In this document: one piece after another, positions 24,772-33,652 of the stretch
Layout: each line of letters begins with the position of its first letter
How positions within the stretch are numbered: the stretch's first letter is position 1
Source: Paracoccus shandongensis
GTDB lineage: Bacteria; Pseudomonadota; Alphaproteobacteria; Rhodobacterales; Rhodobacteraceae
DNA: 64,000 nucleotides
Direction of reading: 5' to 3'
Assembly: GCF_017315735.1 (NCBI RefSeq)
Contig: NZ_JAFLRK010000003.1
Coordinates: 124,001 to 188,000 of the forward strand
Made by a program: the position numbers and the translations under genes
The notes under the pieces: generated by a model
Told to the model about the DNA's origin: nothing
Databases searched by the model: none
What the model saw: only the letters and a program-made list of their open reading frames with translations

Positions 24772-25520
24772 GGAACCAGAAAAACCTTCCCGGCCTCAGG
24801 GTCATCTCCTTCGTGCTGGGGCTTCTGGGCTGGTATCTGGTGACGGAATACACCGCCATCATGCTGCCCGGCCCGCAGGCGGTGCTGCAGAAGTTCATGG
24901 CCGTCGCCCAAAGCGGCGTGCTGTTCACCGACATCGCCGCATCGCTGCGCCGGGTGCTGACGGGGTTCCTGCTGGGCACGGCGCTGGCCATTCCCATCGG
25001 CTTCGTGATGGGCTGGTACGGCGTGGCGCGCGGGCTGATCGATCCCTGGATCCAGTTCTTCCGCATGATCCCGCCGCTGGCGATCATCCCGCTGGCGATC
25101 ATCACCCTGGGCATCGACGAGGCGCCCAAGATCTTCGTGATCTTCCTTGCGGCCTTCCTGTCGTCGGTCGTGGCGACCTATCAGGGGGTGATCGGGGTGG
25201 ACCGCACGCTGATCAACGCGGCCCGCGTCCTGGGGGCGGGGGACCGGGTGATCTTCGGCCGCGTGGTGGTGCCGGCATCGCTTCCCTTCATCCTGGTGGG
25301 CTGCCGCATCGGCCTGGGGTCTGCCTGGGCCACGCTGGTTGCCGCCGAACTGATCGCGGCGCAGTCGGGATTGGGCTTCCGGATGCAGCAGGCGCAGCTT
25401 TTCTATGACATGCCCACCATCTTCGTCTCGCTCATCGCCATCGGCGTCCTGGGGCTGTTGATGGACCGGGTGGTGCAATGGGCCGAAACCCGTCTGACCA
25501 GCTGGCAGGAGCGGATATGA
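24768..25520 (+). CDS. ABC transporter permease (SsuC/TauC type)
   Basis: 250 residues with six helices and the BPD_transp_1 EAA loop ([23 protein letters not shown]). The GTG start at 24768 overlaps the ROK stop codon and has a CAGGAG site. SsuC/TauC permeases move sulfonates, taurine, nitrate-like or thiamin-precursor compounds with the ATPase and binding protein that follow. Here a sulfatase completes the operon, so the cargo may be a sulfate ester or sulfonate. Confidence 0.9.
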   Translation: MRNQKNLPGLRVISFVLGLLGWYLVTEYTAIMLPGPQAVLQKFMAVAQSGVLFTDIAASLRRVLTGFLLGTALAIPIGFVMGWYGVARGLIDPWIQFFRMIPPLAIIPLAIITLGIDEAPKIFVIFLAAFLSSVVATYQGVIGVDRTLINAARVLGAGDRVIFGRVVVPASLPFILVGCRIGLGSAWATLVAAELIAAQSGLGFRMQQAQLFYDMPTIFVSLIAIGVLGLLMDRVVQWAETRLTSWQERI

Positions 25521-26284
25521 GCGCGGATATCCATTTCAGGGGCGTTTCGGTCCGCTTCAGCGACCTGCAGGCGTTGAAGGATTTCGATTTTCACATCCGG
25601 CCCGGCGAATTCGTCACCATGGTCGGGCCGTCCGGCTGCGGCAAGTCCACGGCCATGAACCTTGTCGCGGGCCTCCTCCAGCCAAGCGCGGGCGAGGTTC
25701 TGGTCAGCGGCAGGACGGTCCGGGGGCCGGGGCCCGATCGCGGCGTGATCTTCCAGCAATACGCGCTGTTCCCCTGGCTTTCGGTGCGCGAGAATGTCGA
25801 GTTCGGCCCGCGCCTGGCCGGAAAGTCGCGGGCCGAACGGCGCGCGATCTCGGACCGCTACCTGCGGCTGGTGGGGTTGTCGGATTTCGCCGACGCCCTG
25901 CCCAAGGTGCTGTCGGGCGGCATGAAGCAGCGTTGCGCCATCGCCCGCGCCTATGCCGCCGATCCGCAGATCCTGCTGATGGACGAACCCTTCGGCGCGC
26001 TGGACGCCCTGACCCGCATCCGCTTGCAGGACCAGCTTCTGTCCACCTGGAGCAGCGACCGCCGGTCCGTCCTGTTCATCACTCATGACGTGGACGAGGC
26101 CGTCTATCTGGCCAACCGCGTCGTCGTCATGGGCGCGCGCCCCGGCCGCCTGCTGGAGGTCATCGACGTGGACCTGCCCCATCCCCGGACCGAGGAGATC
26201 CGCCTGTCCCCAGACTTCGCCGCCATCCGCAACCGCGTCTGGCACGCCGTCTATCACCAACCCAGCCAGGCCGGAGCAGCCTGA
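25517..26284 (+). CDS. ABC transporter ATP-binding protein (SsuB/TauB type)
   Basis: 255 residues: Walker A (GPSGCGKST), Q-loop ([12 protein letters not shown]), signature ([16 protein letters not shown]), Walker B with D-loop ([15 protein letters not shown]) and switch His ([12 protein letters not shown]). It is coupled to the permease by a 4-bp ATGA overlap. It energises the sulfonate/taurine-type importer. Confidence 0.93.
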   Translation: MSADIHFRGVSVRFSDLQALKDFDFHIRPGEFVTMVGPSGCGKSTAMNLVAGLLQPSAGEVLVSGRTVRGPGPDRGVIFQQYALFPWLSVRENVEFGPRLAGKSRAERRAISDRYLRLVGLSDFADALPKVLSGGMKQRCAIARAYAADPQILLMDEPFGALDALTRIRLQDQLLSTWSSDRRSVLFITHDVDEAVYLANRVVVMGARPGRLLEVIDVDLPHPRTEEIRLSPDFAAIRNRVWHAVYHQPSQAGAA

Positions 26285-26307
26285 CGGTTCCAACAGGAGA
26301 AGACCCC

Positions 26308-27267
26308 ATGAAGCGACGCCATTTCCTTGCCACCGCCGCCGTTGCGGCTGGCCTTGCCCTGGGCCAGCCCGCCCTGGCCCAGACCGACGACATCCGCGTG
26401 GGCTATATCGCGGATTTCTGGGGCGCATCGGCCACGGCCATCGCGACCAAGATGGGCTTGTGGGAAAAGCACGGGCTGCGCGCCGACACCAAGGTCTTCA
26501 CCAACGGCCCCCTGCAGATCCAGGCCCTGGGGGCCGACAGCCTCGATTTCGGCTATATCGGGCCGGGCGCGCTGTGGCTGCCCGCCTCGGGCAAGGCCAG
26601 GATCGTGGCGATCAACACCGTGGGCAATTCCGACCGGGTGCTGGGGCAGGCGGGTGTGACCTCGATCGCGGATCTGAAGGGCAGGAAGGTCGCGGTTCCC
26701 GAAGGCACCTCGGGCGACATGCTGCTGGGCCTGCTGCTGGAGCGCGAGGGGATGACCCGCGACGACCTTGAGATCGTCACCGCCGATCCCGCCACCGTGG
26801 TATCGGCCTTTGCCTCGAAACAGGTGGATGGCGCGGCGATCTGGTATCCCTTCGTGGATGTGATCCGCAAGGCCAACCCCGACGTGGTCGAGCTGGCCAA
26901 GAACGCGGATTTCCCGCAGAACCAGTTCCCATCCTCGTTCGTCGCCCGCAACGAGATGGTGGCGGACAGGCCCGAGGTGGTGGGAAAGTTCATCGCCGTG
27001 ATGAAGGAAGCGGGCGACTGGCGCCACGCCAACCTGGACGAGGCCGTGACGGTCACGGCCGAATTCCTGTCGGTGGACCCCGCCCTGCTGGCGCCCGAGG
27101 CGAAGATGGGCACCACCTTCACCGCCGCCGACCTGGCCGCGAAATCGCAAGACGGCACGGTCGCGGGCTGGCTTGACGGCATGGCCGCGATCTATGTGGC
27201 GCAGGGCAAGCTGGAAAACCCGCTGCCCGCCACGGATTTCTATGCCGCCGACCTTTACACGAAATGA
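26308..27267 (+). CDS. ABC transporter substrate-binding protein (SsuA/TauA/NMT1 type)
   Basis: 319 residues with a signal peptide (MKRRHFLATAAVAAGLALG to ALA-QTDD). The mature protein shows the two-lobe pattern of SsuA/ThiY-type binding proteins: IRVGYIADFWGASATAIAT, GPLQIQALGADSLDFGYIGPGA, DLKGRKVAVPEGTSGD and ASKQVDGAAIWYPF. It is secreted to the periplasm. A terminator-like hairpin follows it, which would raise its level above the sulfatase. Confidence 0.9.
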   Translation: MKRRHFLATAAVAAGLALGQPALAQTDDIRVGYIADFWGASATAIATKMGLWEKHGLRADTKVFTNGPLQIQALGADSLDFGYIGPGALWLPASGKARIVAINTVGNSDRVLGQAGVTSIADLKGRKVAVPEGTSGDMLLGLLLEREGMTRDDLEIVTADPATVVSAFASKQVDGAAIWYPFVDVIRKANPDVVELAKNADFPQNQFPSSFVARNEMVADRPEVVGKFIAVMKEAGDWRHANLDEAVTVTAEFLSVDPALLAPEAKMGTTFTAADLAAKSQDGTVAGWLDGMAAIYVAQGKLENPLPATDFYAADLYTK

Positions 27268-27274
27268 GCCTGTG

Positions 27275-27301
27275 AAAGGCCCCGCCGCGCGCGGGGCCTT
27301 T
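27275..27301 (+). terminator. Attenuating hairpin between binding-protein and sulfatase genes
   Basis: An 11-bp perfect stem AAAGGCCCCGC / GCGGGGCCTTT with a 5-nt loop and terminal T residues lies right after the binding-protein gene and 20 bp before the sulfatase start. It may allow partial readthrough. Confidence 0.6.
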
Positions 27302-27322
27302 CCCGTGCCGGGGACCGCTTCC

Positions 27323-28813
27323 ATGAACGTGCTTTACATCGATATCGACAGCCTGCGCCGCGACCATCTGGGGTGCTATGGCTATCACCGCGACACCTCG
27401 CCCAACATCGACGCCCTGGCCGCCGAGGGCATCCGCTTCGAGAATGTCTATGTCTCGGACGTACCCTGCCATCCGTCGCGCACCGCGCTGTGGTCGGGGC
27501 GGCACGGTTTCCGCACCGGGGTCGTCAACCACGGCGGCCTTGCCTGCGAGCCCTTCCGCGAAGGGCGCGACCGTGCCTGGGCGGGCACCTTCTTCGAGGA
27601 CGGCTGGCTGAAGCAGTTGCGCGACCTGGGCCTTTACACCGCGACCTTTTCGTCCTTCGGCGAAAGGCACGGCTGCTGGCACTGGTATGCGGGCTTCAAC
27701 GAGGTCCACAACTGCGGCAAGGGCGGCATGGAAACCGCCGACGAGATCATCCCCCAGGCCATCGACTGGCTGGAACGCAATGGCGAGCGTGGCTTTTTCC
27801 TGCACGTGAACATCTGGGATCCCCACACCCCCTATCGCACGCCGCTGGAATGGGGCGATCCCTTCGCGGGCCAGCCCGCTGCCCCCTGGATCACCGAGGA
27901 GATGGTGGCCCGCGGTCGCCAGGGCTTCGGCCCCCATTCCCCGCAGGAGCCGACCGGATTTTCCGACCACAACTGGCACGCGGCCTATCTGGCCCGCCAG
28001 CCGGGCCAGATCGCAGGTCTTGCCGATGCGGTGAAATGGATCAACGGCTATGACGCGGGCGTGCGCTATGCCGACGAATACGTGGGCCACCTGATCGCCG
28101 CCCTGAAAAGGATGGGGCTTTACGACAAGACCATCATCGTCATCGGCGCCGACCATGGCGAGAACCTGGGCGAGCTGAACGTCTGGGGCGACCACCAGAC
28201 CGCCGACGAATACACCTGCAACGTGCCGCTGATCATCCGCGCCCCCGGCCTGTCGCCTGCGGTCAACAGCGGGCTGCATTACCACTTCGACTGGGCGGCC
28301 ACGCTGATCGACCATCTGGGCGGAACCGTCCCGGCGGTCTGGGACGGGCGCAGCTTCCGCCAGGACCTGCTGGCGGGGCAGGACGGCGGGCGCGATTATC
28401 TGGTGCTGAGCCAGGGGGCATGGGCCGTGCAGCGCGGCGTGCGCTTCCGCCACGAGGGCGAGGACTGGCTGTTCCTGCGCACTTGGCACGACGGATACAA
28501 GGATTTCGGCCCCGAGACGCTGTTCAATCTTTGTCGCGATCCGCATGAAACCACCGACCTGTCGGAAACGCGCCCGGATGTGGTGCGCCACGCCTCGCGC
28601 CTGTTGTCGGACTGGTGGGGGCGGCAGGCCGCGCTGTCGGCCCATGATGTCGATCCGCTGATGACCGTGCTGCGCGAAGGCGGCCCTTATCACACGCGCG
28701 GGGAACTGCCCGGTTACCTGGACTGGCTGCGCCGGTCGGGACGCCCCGAGGCCGCGGCCCTGCTGGAGAAACGCCATCCCGCGGCGCCGGGGGTCACGCA
28801 GACCTTGCGATAA
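27323..28813 (+). CDS. Sulfatase (type I, formylglycine-dependent)
   Basis: 496 residues of the alkaline phosphatase superfamily. Metal ligands Asp-Ile-Asp near the N terminus (YIDIDSLRRDHLGCYG), the formylglycine signature CHPSR with the modified Cys49, HVNIWDPHTPY and the second metal cluster GADHGENLGE are present. There is no signal peptide, so it acts in the cytoplasm on an imported sulfate ester, which fits the ABC importer ahead of it. Choline-sulfatase, aryl-sulfatase or sugar-sulfatase activity cannot be separated here. The ROK regulator hints at a sugar sulfate. Confidence 0.9.
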   Translation: MNVLYIDIDSLRRDHLGCYGYHRDTSPNIDALAAEGIRFENVYVSDVPCHPSRTALWSGRHGFRTGVVNHGGLACEPFREGRDRAWAGTFFEDGWLKQLRDLGLYTATFSSFGERHGCWHWYAGFNEVHNCGKGGMETADEIIPQAIDWLERNGERGFFLHVNIWDPHTPYRTPLEWGDPFAGQPAAPWITEEMVARGRQGFGPHSPQEPTGFSDHNWHAAYLARQPGQIAGLADAVKWINGYDAGVRYADEYVGHLIAALKRMGLYDKTIIVIGADHGENLGELNVWGDHQTADEYTCNVPLIIRAPGLSPAVNSGLHYHFDWAATLIDHLGGTVPAVWDGRSFRQDLLAGQDGGRDYLVLSQGAWAVQRGVRFRHEGEDWLFLRTWHDGYKDFGPETLFNLCRDPHETTDLSETRPDVVRHASRLLSDWWGRQAALSAHDVDPLMTVLREGGPYHTRGELPGYLDWLRRSGRPEAAALLEKRHPAAPGVTQTLR

Positions 28814-28986
28814 CGGGCGCGGGGCCGGTCATCCGCGCCGGTCCCTGCCTGTCCTGCGGTTGCAGAAGCCCGCTCGTCACCTCCCGCAAGGTGTGCCGGG
28901 TCCCGGGCAGGGCTGCTGCAAGGGATCCGCCCGCGAACCGGGAGGGAGCTGTTTCCGACAGGCCGCAAGGGTCGGGCCCTAAACCG

Positions 28987-29332
28987 TCAGACGGCATGTC
29001 CGGCGCAGCGGGCGGTCTTGCGGATATGGTCCTGCATGTGCCGACAGGCCGCAAGGGCGTCGTGGCGGGCAAGGGCCGCCATGATGGCGCGGTGTTCGCC
29101 GATGGACTGCCGCATCCGCCTTGGGTCGGTGTTGGGGATGGGCTGGCGCTGCGTCTCGCTCAGCAGGCGCTTGGGATTGCCATAGACGCTGGCAAGCACG
29201 CGGTTGGGGCAGGCATCGGCGATGCCATGGTGCAGGGCCAGGTCCGCCGCGACATGGGCCACCAGATCGCCGCGCTGCCACGCGCCCGCGAAACCGTCGG
29301 CCGCGGCCGACAGGCCGGCGATCGCCTCGGCG
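28987..29332 (-). pseudogene. GntR-family (FCD) regulator, C-terminal remnant
   Basis: About 115 codons read as an FCD effector domain: HVAADLALHHGIADACPNRVL, TDPRRMRQSIGEHRAIMAAL and a tail with CRHMQDHIRKTARC. The winged-helix half is missing, cut exactly where the inverted repeat of a shrunken IS6-type element begins. It once may have regulated the sulfatase operon or another neighbour. Confidence 0.75.
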
Positions 29333-29750
29333 GTTCTGTCGTAAATTTTGGCGGGTCAGCGACAAGAGGCTATGATCGACTTGAGGACTGATGTCTTTGC
29401 AGAAAGAGCCATGACCGTGTCATTCAAGGGTGCTCATTTCCCTAGGGACATCAACCGGATGCTGAAGCGGTTTGGCTGCCCAATCCCGATCGAGATTGTG
29501 CGGATAAAGTATCTTAGCAATTTGGTCGAACAGGACCATCGCTTCATCAAGCGTCGGGTAAAGCCATGCTAGGCTTCAAAAGCTTTACCTCGGCGGCTTC
29601 GACCACCGCAGGCATCGAAACCGTGAACATGATCCGCAAGGGTCAGTTCAGGCCAGAACTGCATCCGTTTCAGCAATTCTGCCGGTTGGCCGCCTGATAT
29701 CGAGAAAACCAGCCGCTAACTGCACCTGCTATAACGGTTTGCGACAGAGC
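29333..29750 (+). mobile_element. Internally deleted IS6-family element
   Basis: A 418-bp remnant bounded by related inverted ends (GTTCTGTCGTAAA at 29333 and the complement of GCTCTGTCGCAAA at 29738-29750; 11 of 13 identical). Its only coding content is the first ~14 and last ~80 codons of an IS6-type transposase. No target duplication is found. It separates a GntR fragment from an OxyR fragment. Confidence 0.75.
29412..29697 (+). pseudogene. IS6-family transposase remnant
   Basis: The frame begins MTVSFKGAHFPRDI as in IS6 transposases, then jumps past the first two catalytic Asp to the third-Asp/Glu region (IKYLSNLVEQDHRFIKRRVKP). A further frameshift after KP gives GFKSFTSAASTTAGIE and MIRKGQF. 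It is inactive. Confidence 0.85.
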
Positions 29751-29751
29751 T

Positions 29752-30204
29752 TTGGCCTCAGCAGCCGCCGGTTCAGATGGCAATCCCCCTCCCAATCCAC
29801 ACCAGCGGGTCGCGGACACCCACGTGGCCGGCGAAAACCTGTTCAGGAACCATTCTGGCTGGCTGTCCCGGCCGCGCATCCCTTGGCGTCGCAAATCGAG
29901 ATCCGCTTCCGGGATCTTGCCGGGGAAAGGCTGGTGCTTCTGGAAGAAGGACCTTGCTGAGCGAAGAATATGACGGCTTCCGCAGCATCAGCCTTTAGAC
30001 CTTGCGGCCATAGTCATTACCTGTGTCGGCCTGACGCTGTTGCCTGCCCTGGCCTGTGAGCACCCGCTGAGGCAAGCCGCCACGGCAGGCCTTGGGTTCA
30101 CCGATGCCAGCCGCGGCCGCGACGTCCGGCCTTGCTGGCGCAAGACGACGACCCATGGCGCGTTGATGCAAGCCATCGCCCAAGTGATCCACCCTAAAAG
30201 CATG
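29752..30204 (+). pseudogene. OxyR-type LysR regulator remnant
   Basis: Pieces of a LysR/OxyR effector domain lie in different frames: PFWLAVPAAHPLA, FRDLAGERLVLLEEGPCL, FRSISL-TLR with a stop codon, GLTLLPALACEHPL, then GRDVRPCWRKTTTHGALMQAIAQVI. The DNA-binding half and the redox cysteine segment are missing. Stops and indels mark it as long inactive. Confidence 0.65.
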
Positions 30205-30361
30205 ATGCTGCCTGCTTCAGGCGCAGAGCGGCAACAGCAGGGCCGGGCGAATGAAGCCGGTCTGTGCGGATGCGATCCGCCGGAACCAGATCATGCCGGC
30301 CTTGCCCATCCACCTTCCTGAAGCGGATCACGGCAGGCTTGGCACCGCATCGGGAAAGCCC

Positions 30362-31387
30362 TCACGGGGCGTCTTCGGGCTCATGTCGTTGGATCGGTGC
30401 AACCGCCAGCGGCGTCAAGGGAGCCACCGCAGGTCCGGCAGAGGTCTTTCGCCCGCGCCACAGGATGAACAGGCCCGACAGGACGATCAATCCCGATCCC
30501 GCCAGCATTCCCGTGGTCAGCGTCTCGCCGAACAGGACGATGCCCAGGGCCGCCCCGAACAGAAGCCGGGTATAGCGGAAGGGCGTGACGGCGGATACGT
30601 CGCCGGTCCGCATCGCCTTCATCAGGCAGGAATAGGCGGCGACCCCGACAAGGACGGCCCCGGACAACAGCAGGGCCGCGCGCGGGCCGGGTAGCCGGAA
30701 CGGTGCGCCCTGCCAAAGGGAAAACACCAGTCCCGCGCAGGCCAGCGCCAGAAACCCGTAAAGGCCCAGCACCGCATAGCCCAGGCTGCGCGGCGCGGCG
30801 CGGCTGGCCAGGTCGCGTCCTGCAAAGCCAAGCATCCCGACAAGCGCCAGCAGCGAAAGGGCCGAAAAGCCCTCGGCGCCCGGACGCAGGATGACAAGGA
30901 CGCCGCAAAGGCCAAGGCCGATGGCCAGCCACCGCCTCCAGCCCACCCGCTCGCCAAAGATCACGGCCGCCGAGGCCACCACGACAAGGGGCGTCGCCTG
31001 CAGGATGACCGTTGCGGCCGACAGGGGAGTCAGTGCCAGGGCCAGGCCATAGAACAGCCGCCCGACGATCTCGAAGCACATGCGGATGCGCATCACCGGG
31101 GAAAGGACATCCGCCGTCACCAAAGCCTTGCCCTGGCTGCGCGCGATCCCTGCGAAGATCGCGGCGCCCCCCAGGCCGAAGATGGTCAGGATCTGGCCCA
31201 CCGGCAGAAGATCGGCCACGGCCTTCACGAACGCGTCCTCCACCGCAAAGAGCGCCATCGCGCCGATCATCCAGGCTGCGCCGATGACGTTCCGGCGATG
31301 ACCGCTGTCCGTCATCGGAAGCGCGTTTTCCTTTTCTGTTGATGGGGCCCCTGTGGTCCGCACTTGTCCCGCCTGGTCCTGGAACAT
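30362..31387 (-). CDS. EamA/DMT-family transporter
   Basis: 341 residues with ten hydrophobic helices arranged as two EamA repeats (MIGAMALFAVEDAFVKAV in the first, AYSCLMKAMRTGDVSAVTPF and LLFGAALGIVLFGE in the second). Such proteins export amino acids, metabolites or drugs. The ATG at 31387 follows directly on the DUF983 stop (TGA-ATG), suggesting coupling; the ATG at 31315 would give a more typical short N terminus. Substrate not known. Confidence 0.85.
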   Translation of the reverse strand: MFQDQAGQVRTTGAPSTEKENALPMTDSGHRRNVIGAAWMIGAMALFAVEDAFVKAVADLLPVGQILTIFGLGGAAIFAGIARSQGKALVTADVLSPVMRIRMCFEIVGRLFYGLALALTPLSAATVILQATPLVVVASAAVIFGERVGWRRWLAIGLGLCGVLVILRPGAEGFSALSLLALVGMLGFAGRDLASRAAPRSLGYAVLGLYGFLALACAGLVFSLWQGAPFRLPGPRAALLLSGAVLVGVAAYSCLMKAMRTGDVSAVTPFRYTRLLFGAALGIVLFGETLTTGMLAGSGLIVLSGLFILWRGRKTSAGPAVAPLTPLAVAPIQRHEPEDAP

Positions 31388-31753
31388 TCAGGCGCCCCGG
31401 TCCTGCTCATCATGCGCCCAGAGATAGGCGATGAAGGCGCTCTTGACGAAGCGCAGCAGGACCATGGTGACGATTGCCGTGACCGCGCCGACAATGACAA
31501 GCAGCATCAAAGGGCTTGGCCGGAACACCACCCAGGTGTAGCCCAGAAGCGGGATCAGAAGCAGGAGCATGATGGTCATGGTGAAGAACGCCGGCCCGTC
31601 TGCCGCCGGAAAGCGCTTGAACTCGACCCCGCAGCTTTCACATTCGGGAATGACGGCAAGATAGCCGCGAAGGATCCTTCCCTCGCCACAGTCGGGGCAG
31701 CGGTTGAGCAACCCGCGCAGGATGGCGGCTTTTTCATCACGAAGTTCGGTCAT
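31388..31753 (-). CDS. DUF983 membrane protein
   Basis: 121 residues: an N-terminal zinc-ribbon-like pair (NRCPDCGEG and ECESCGVEF), then two long membrane helices and a short C-terminal HDEQDRGA. This is the DUF983 pattern, common near cytochrome oxidase assembly genes in Alphaproteobacteria. The likely start is the ATG at 31753, where the family homology begins. It is adjacent to the DMT exporter and divergent-opposite to the CIO genes beyond the MocR regulator. Confidence 0.85.
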   Translation of the reverse strand: MTELRDEKAAILRGLLNRCPDCGEGRILRGYLAVIPECESCGVEFKRFPAADGPAFFTMTIMLLLLIPLLGYTWVVFRPSPLMLLVIVGAVTAIVTMVLLRFVKSAFIAYLWAHDEQDRGA

Positions 31754-31930
31754 TGCAGGGGTCCGTCTTGCTGTGCGCCATGCAGTCTTCCGGGAACTGC
31801 AGGGAGATTGTGATGTGCCGGTCGGGGCCTTCCCCCGGGCGCGACGCTTTTGATGAACGGCATGTCCTGCCGGTCCCGAGCGAAGCCCGGTGCCGGGACA
31901 GGCGCAGGCCATGGCGAGGTCCGGATTCTG

Positions 31931-33301
31931 CTAGCCATGCCAGTAGCCCGCCACCAGGGTATTGGCCAAATGGGACAGCGCCGTCCGAAGCTCCTCCTGG
32001 TCGATGGGGCCGCCCAGGCAGATCCGCAGGGCTTCCGGCCGCTCGCCAGAGACCACGAAGGGATCGCTGGGAAGGATGCCGATGCGCATCCCCTGCATCC
32101 GGGCCACCATGTCAGCCCGGCTTGTTCCCTCGGGCAGCCGCAGCCAGATGTTCAGCGCCTCGGGCTGCCCCTCGACATCGAAGTTCTTGAGAATGTCCCC
32201 CGCAATGGCCTGGCGGGCTGCGGTTTCCGCGCGCACGAAGTCCCGCACAAGGTCGGCCGTTCCATTCTCGATCCAGTGCGTCATGACGGCTGCCGACAGC
32301 ATGGGCGGCATGACCGCGGTCGTCTTCAGCGCCTGGCCAAGCTGATAGGCGCAGCGCGCATCCGGGGCGACCGTGAAGGCCAGGCGCAGGCCGCCGCCGA
32401 AGATCTTGGCCAGTCCTCCGATGAACCAGGTCAGCTCCGGCGCCAGGAAGGCAATCGGCGGCGGCGCCGAGACGGGCAAGGCCCCGCAGGCGTCATCCTC
32501 GATCAGGGGCAGGCCATGCCTGCGCAGAACCGCCGCGATGTCCTGGCGCCGGTTCAGCGGCATCGTGCGCGTGGTGGGATTGTTCAGGGTGGGGTTGAGA
32601 TAAAGCGCGCGTGGCCGGTGCGTCCCGATGGCCTGTTCCAGCGCCTCGGGCGTGATCCCGTCGGCATCCTCCTCGAGGCCCACGAGCCGGCAGCCGCACC
32701 GCCGGGCGATGGCCTGGGCGCCCGGATAGGTGATCGCCTCGGACAGCACGACACCGCCATCCCGTGCGATGACGCTCAGGATCGCGAAGATCGTGGCATT
32801 GGTGCCGGGCGTGATTGCGATCCGGTCCGGTTCCACGTCAAGCCCGCGTTGCGCAAGCCATCCGCTTGCGGCCTGACGGTCGATGTCGGCGCCGACGGGC
32901 GACTGGTAGCGCAGCAGGGAGGTCAGGTCGGCGGAAACGGCTGAAAGTCCTTCCCGCATCCTGGCCAGCAAGGCCGGATCCTTCGGCTCGGGCGGAAGGT
33001 TCATCGTCATGTCGATTTCGTCGCCGCGACGGGAAGTGCCGGCGGGGGTGCGTCTGGAGGTGTCCGCAACGAATGTTCCCCGCCCGACCTGGCTTTCGAT
33101 CAGGCCGCGCGACTGCGCCTCGGCGTAACCGCGCGACACGGTTGTCAGGTCGATCTCCAGAAACTCGGCCAGGCGCCGCAAGGGGGGAAGACGGTCGCCG
33201 GGACGAAGCCTTCCTGACTTGATGTCTCCGGCGATGGCATCGGCAAGCCCACGGTAGATGGGACCGGCTTCACTGCTGATCTGAGGGGTCCAGTCGGACA
33301 T
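31931..33301 (-). CDS. MocR-family regulator (GntR winged helix fused to aminotransferase domain)
   Basis: 456 residues from the ATG at 33301. The GntR N terminus (YRGLADAIAGDIKSGRLRPGDRLPPLR, LTTVSRGYAEAQSRGLIESQVGRGTFVAD) is fused to a fold-type I PLP domain (GTNATIFAI, NPTTRTMPLNRR, EDDACGAL, and GGLAKIFGGGLRLAF with the PLP-lysine). MocR proteins sense PLP-linked amines or amino acids. It is divergent from the CIO oxidase operon; three direct repeats in the gap look like its operator. Control of the oxidase is inferred. Confidence 0.92.
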   Translation of the reverse strand: MSDWTPQISSEAGPIYRGLADAIAGDIKSGRLRPGDRLPPLRRLAEFLEIDLTTVSRGYAEAQSRGLIESQVGRGTFVADTSRRTPAGTSRRGDEIDMTMNLPPEPKDPALLARMREGLSAVSADLTSLLRYQSPVGADIDRQAASGWLAQRGLDVEPDRIAITPGTNATIFAILSVIARDGGVVLSEAITYPGAQAIARRCGCRLVGLEEDADGITPEALEQAIGTHRPRALYLNPTLNNPTTRTMPLNRRQDIAAVLRRHGLPLIEDDACGALPVSAPPPIAFLAPELTWFIGGLAKIFGGGLRLAFTVAPDARCAYQLGQALKTTAVMPPMLSAAVMTHWIENGTADLVRDFVRAETAARQAIAGDILKNFDVEGQPEALNIWLRLPEGTSRADMVARMQGMRIGILPSDPFVVSGERPEALRICLGGPIDQEELRTALSHLANTLVAGYWHG

Positions 33302-33367
33302 GGATGGCATCAACTCCGGAAGGAAGAAGGGCAAGGTCTATATAAAGATCAATTTACGCCTGCGCCA

Positions 33368-33412
33368 ATACATACGATGCGGCAATTGACCGCATACATT
33401 TGAACCATACAT
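33368..33412. promoter_or_regulatory. ATACAT direct-repeat array between mocR-like gene and the oxidase operon
   Basis: Three exact ATACAT hexamers start at 33368, 33394 and 33407, that is 26 and 13 bp apart, all in the same direction. MocR regulators usually bind direct repeats with variable spacing, so this is a reasonable operator. The remainder of the 33302-33652 gap (351 bp) is moderately AT-rich, with no gene that I can support. Confidence 0.45.
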
Positions 33413-33652
33413 TCATGTAGGTGTTGGCACATGAGCAACGACGTGCGGGCACGACGCCAATGCGACCGCAGATCATCCCTTTTGACCCGTCCAGGATTGT
33501 CGGCGCAAGGACGGCAGTCCCGCGTGGACTGACCAGACCAAAGCTGGCACAATCCGCCTGCCGTGCCCGCGACGTTCCAGAAGCTGCGCCTGATCCGGCC
33601 ATGGCTGGATCACCCTCCCCGATCCGCCAACGGATCTGCTTACGAGGCACCC

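Noticed and set aside
29333..29750. Active IS6 element
   Set aside because: The transposase lacks its first two catalytic positions and has a frameshift; only ends and scraps remain.
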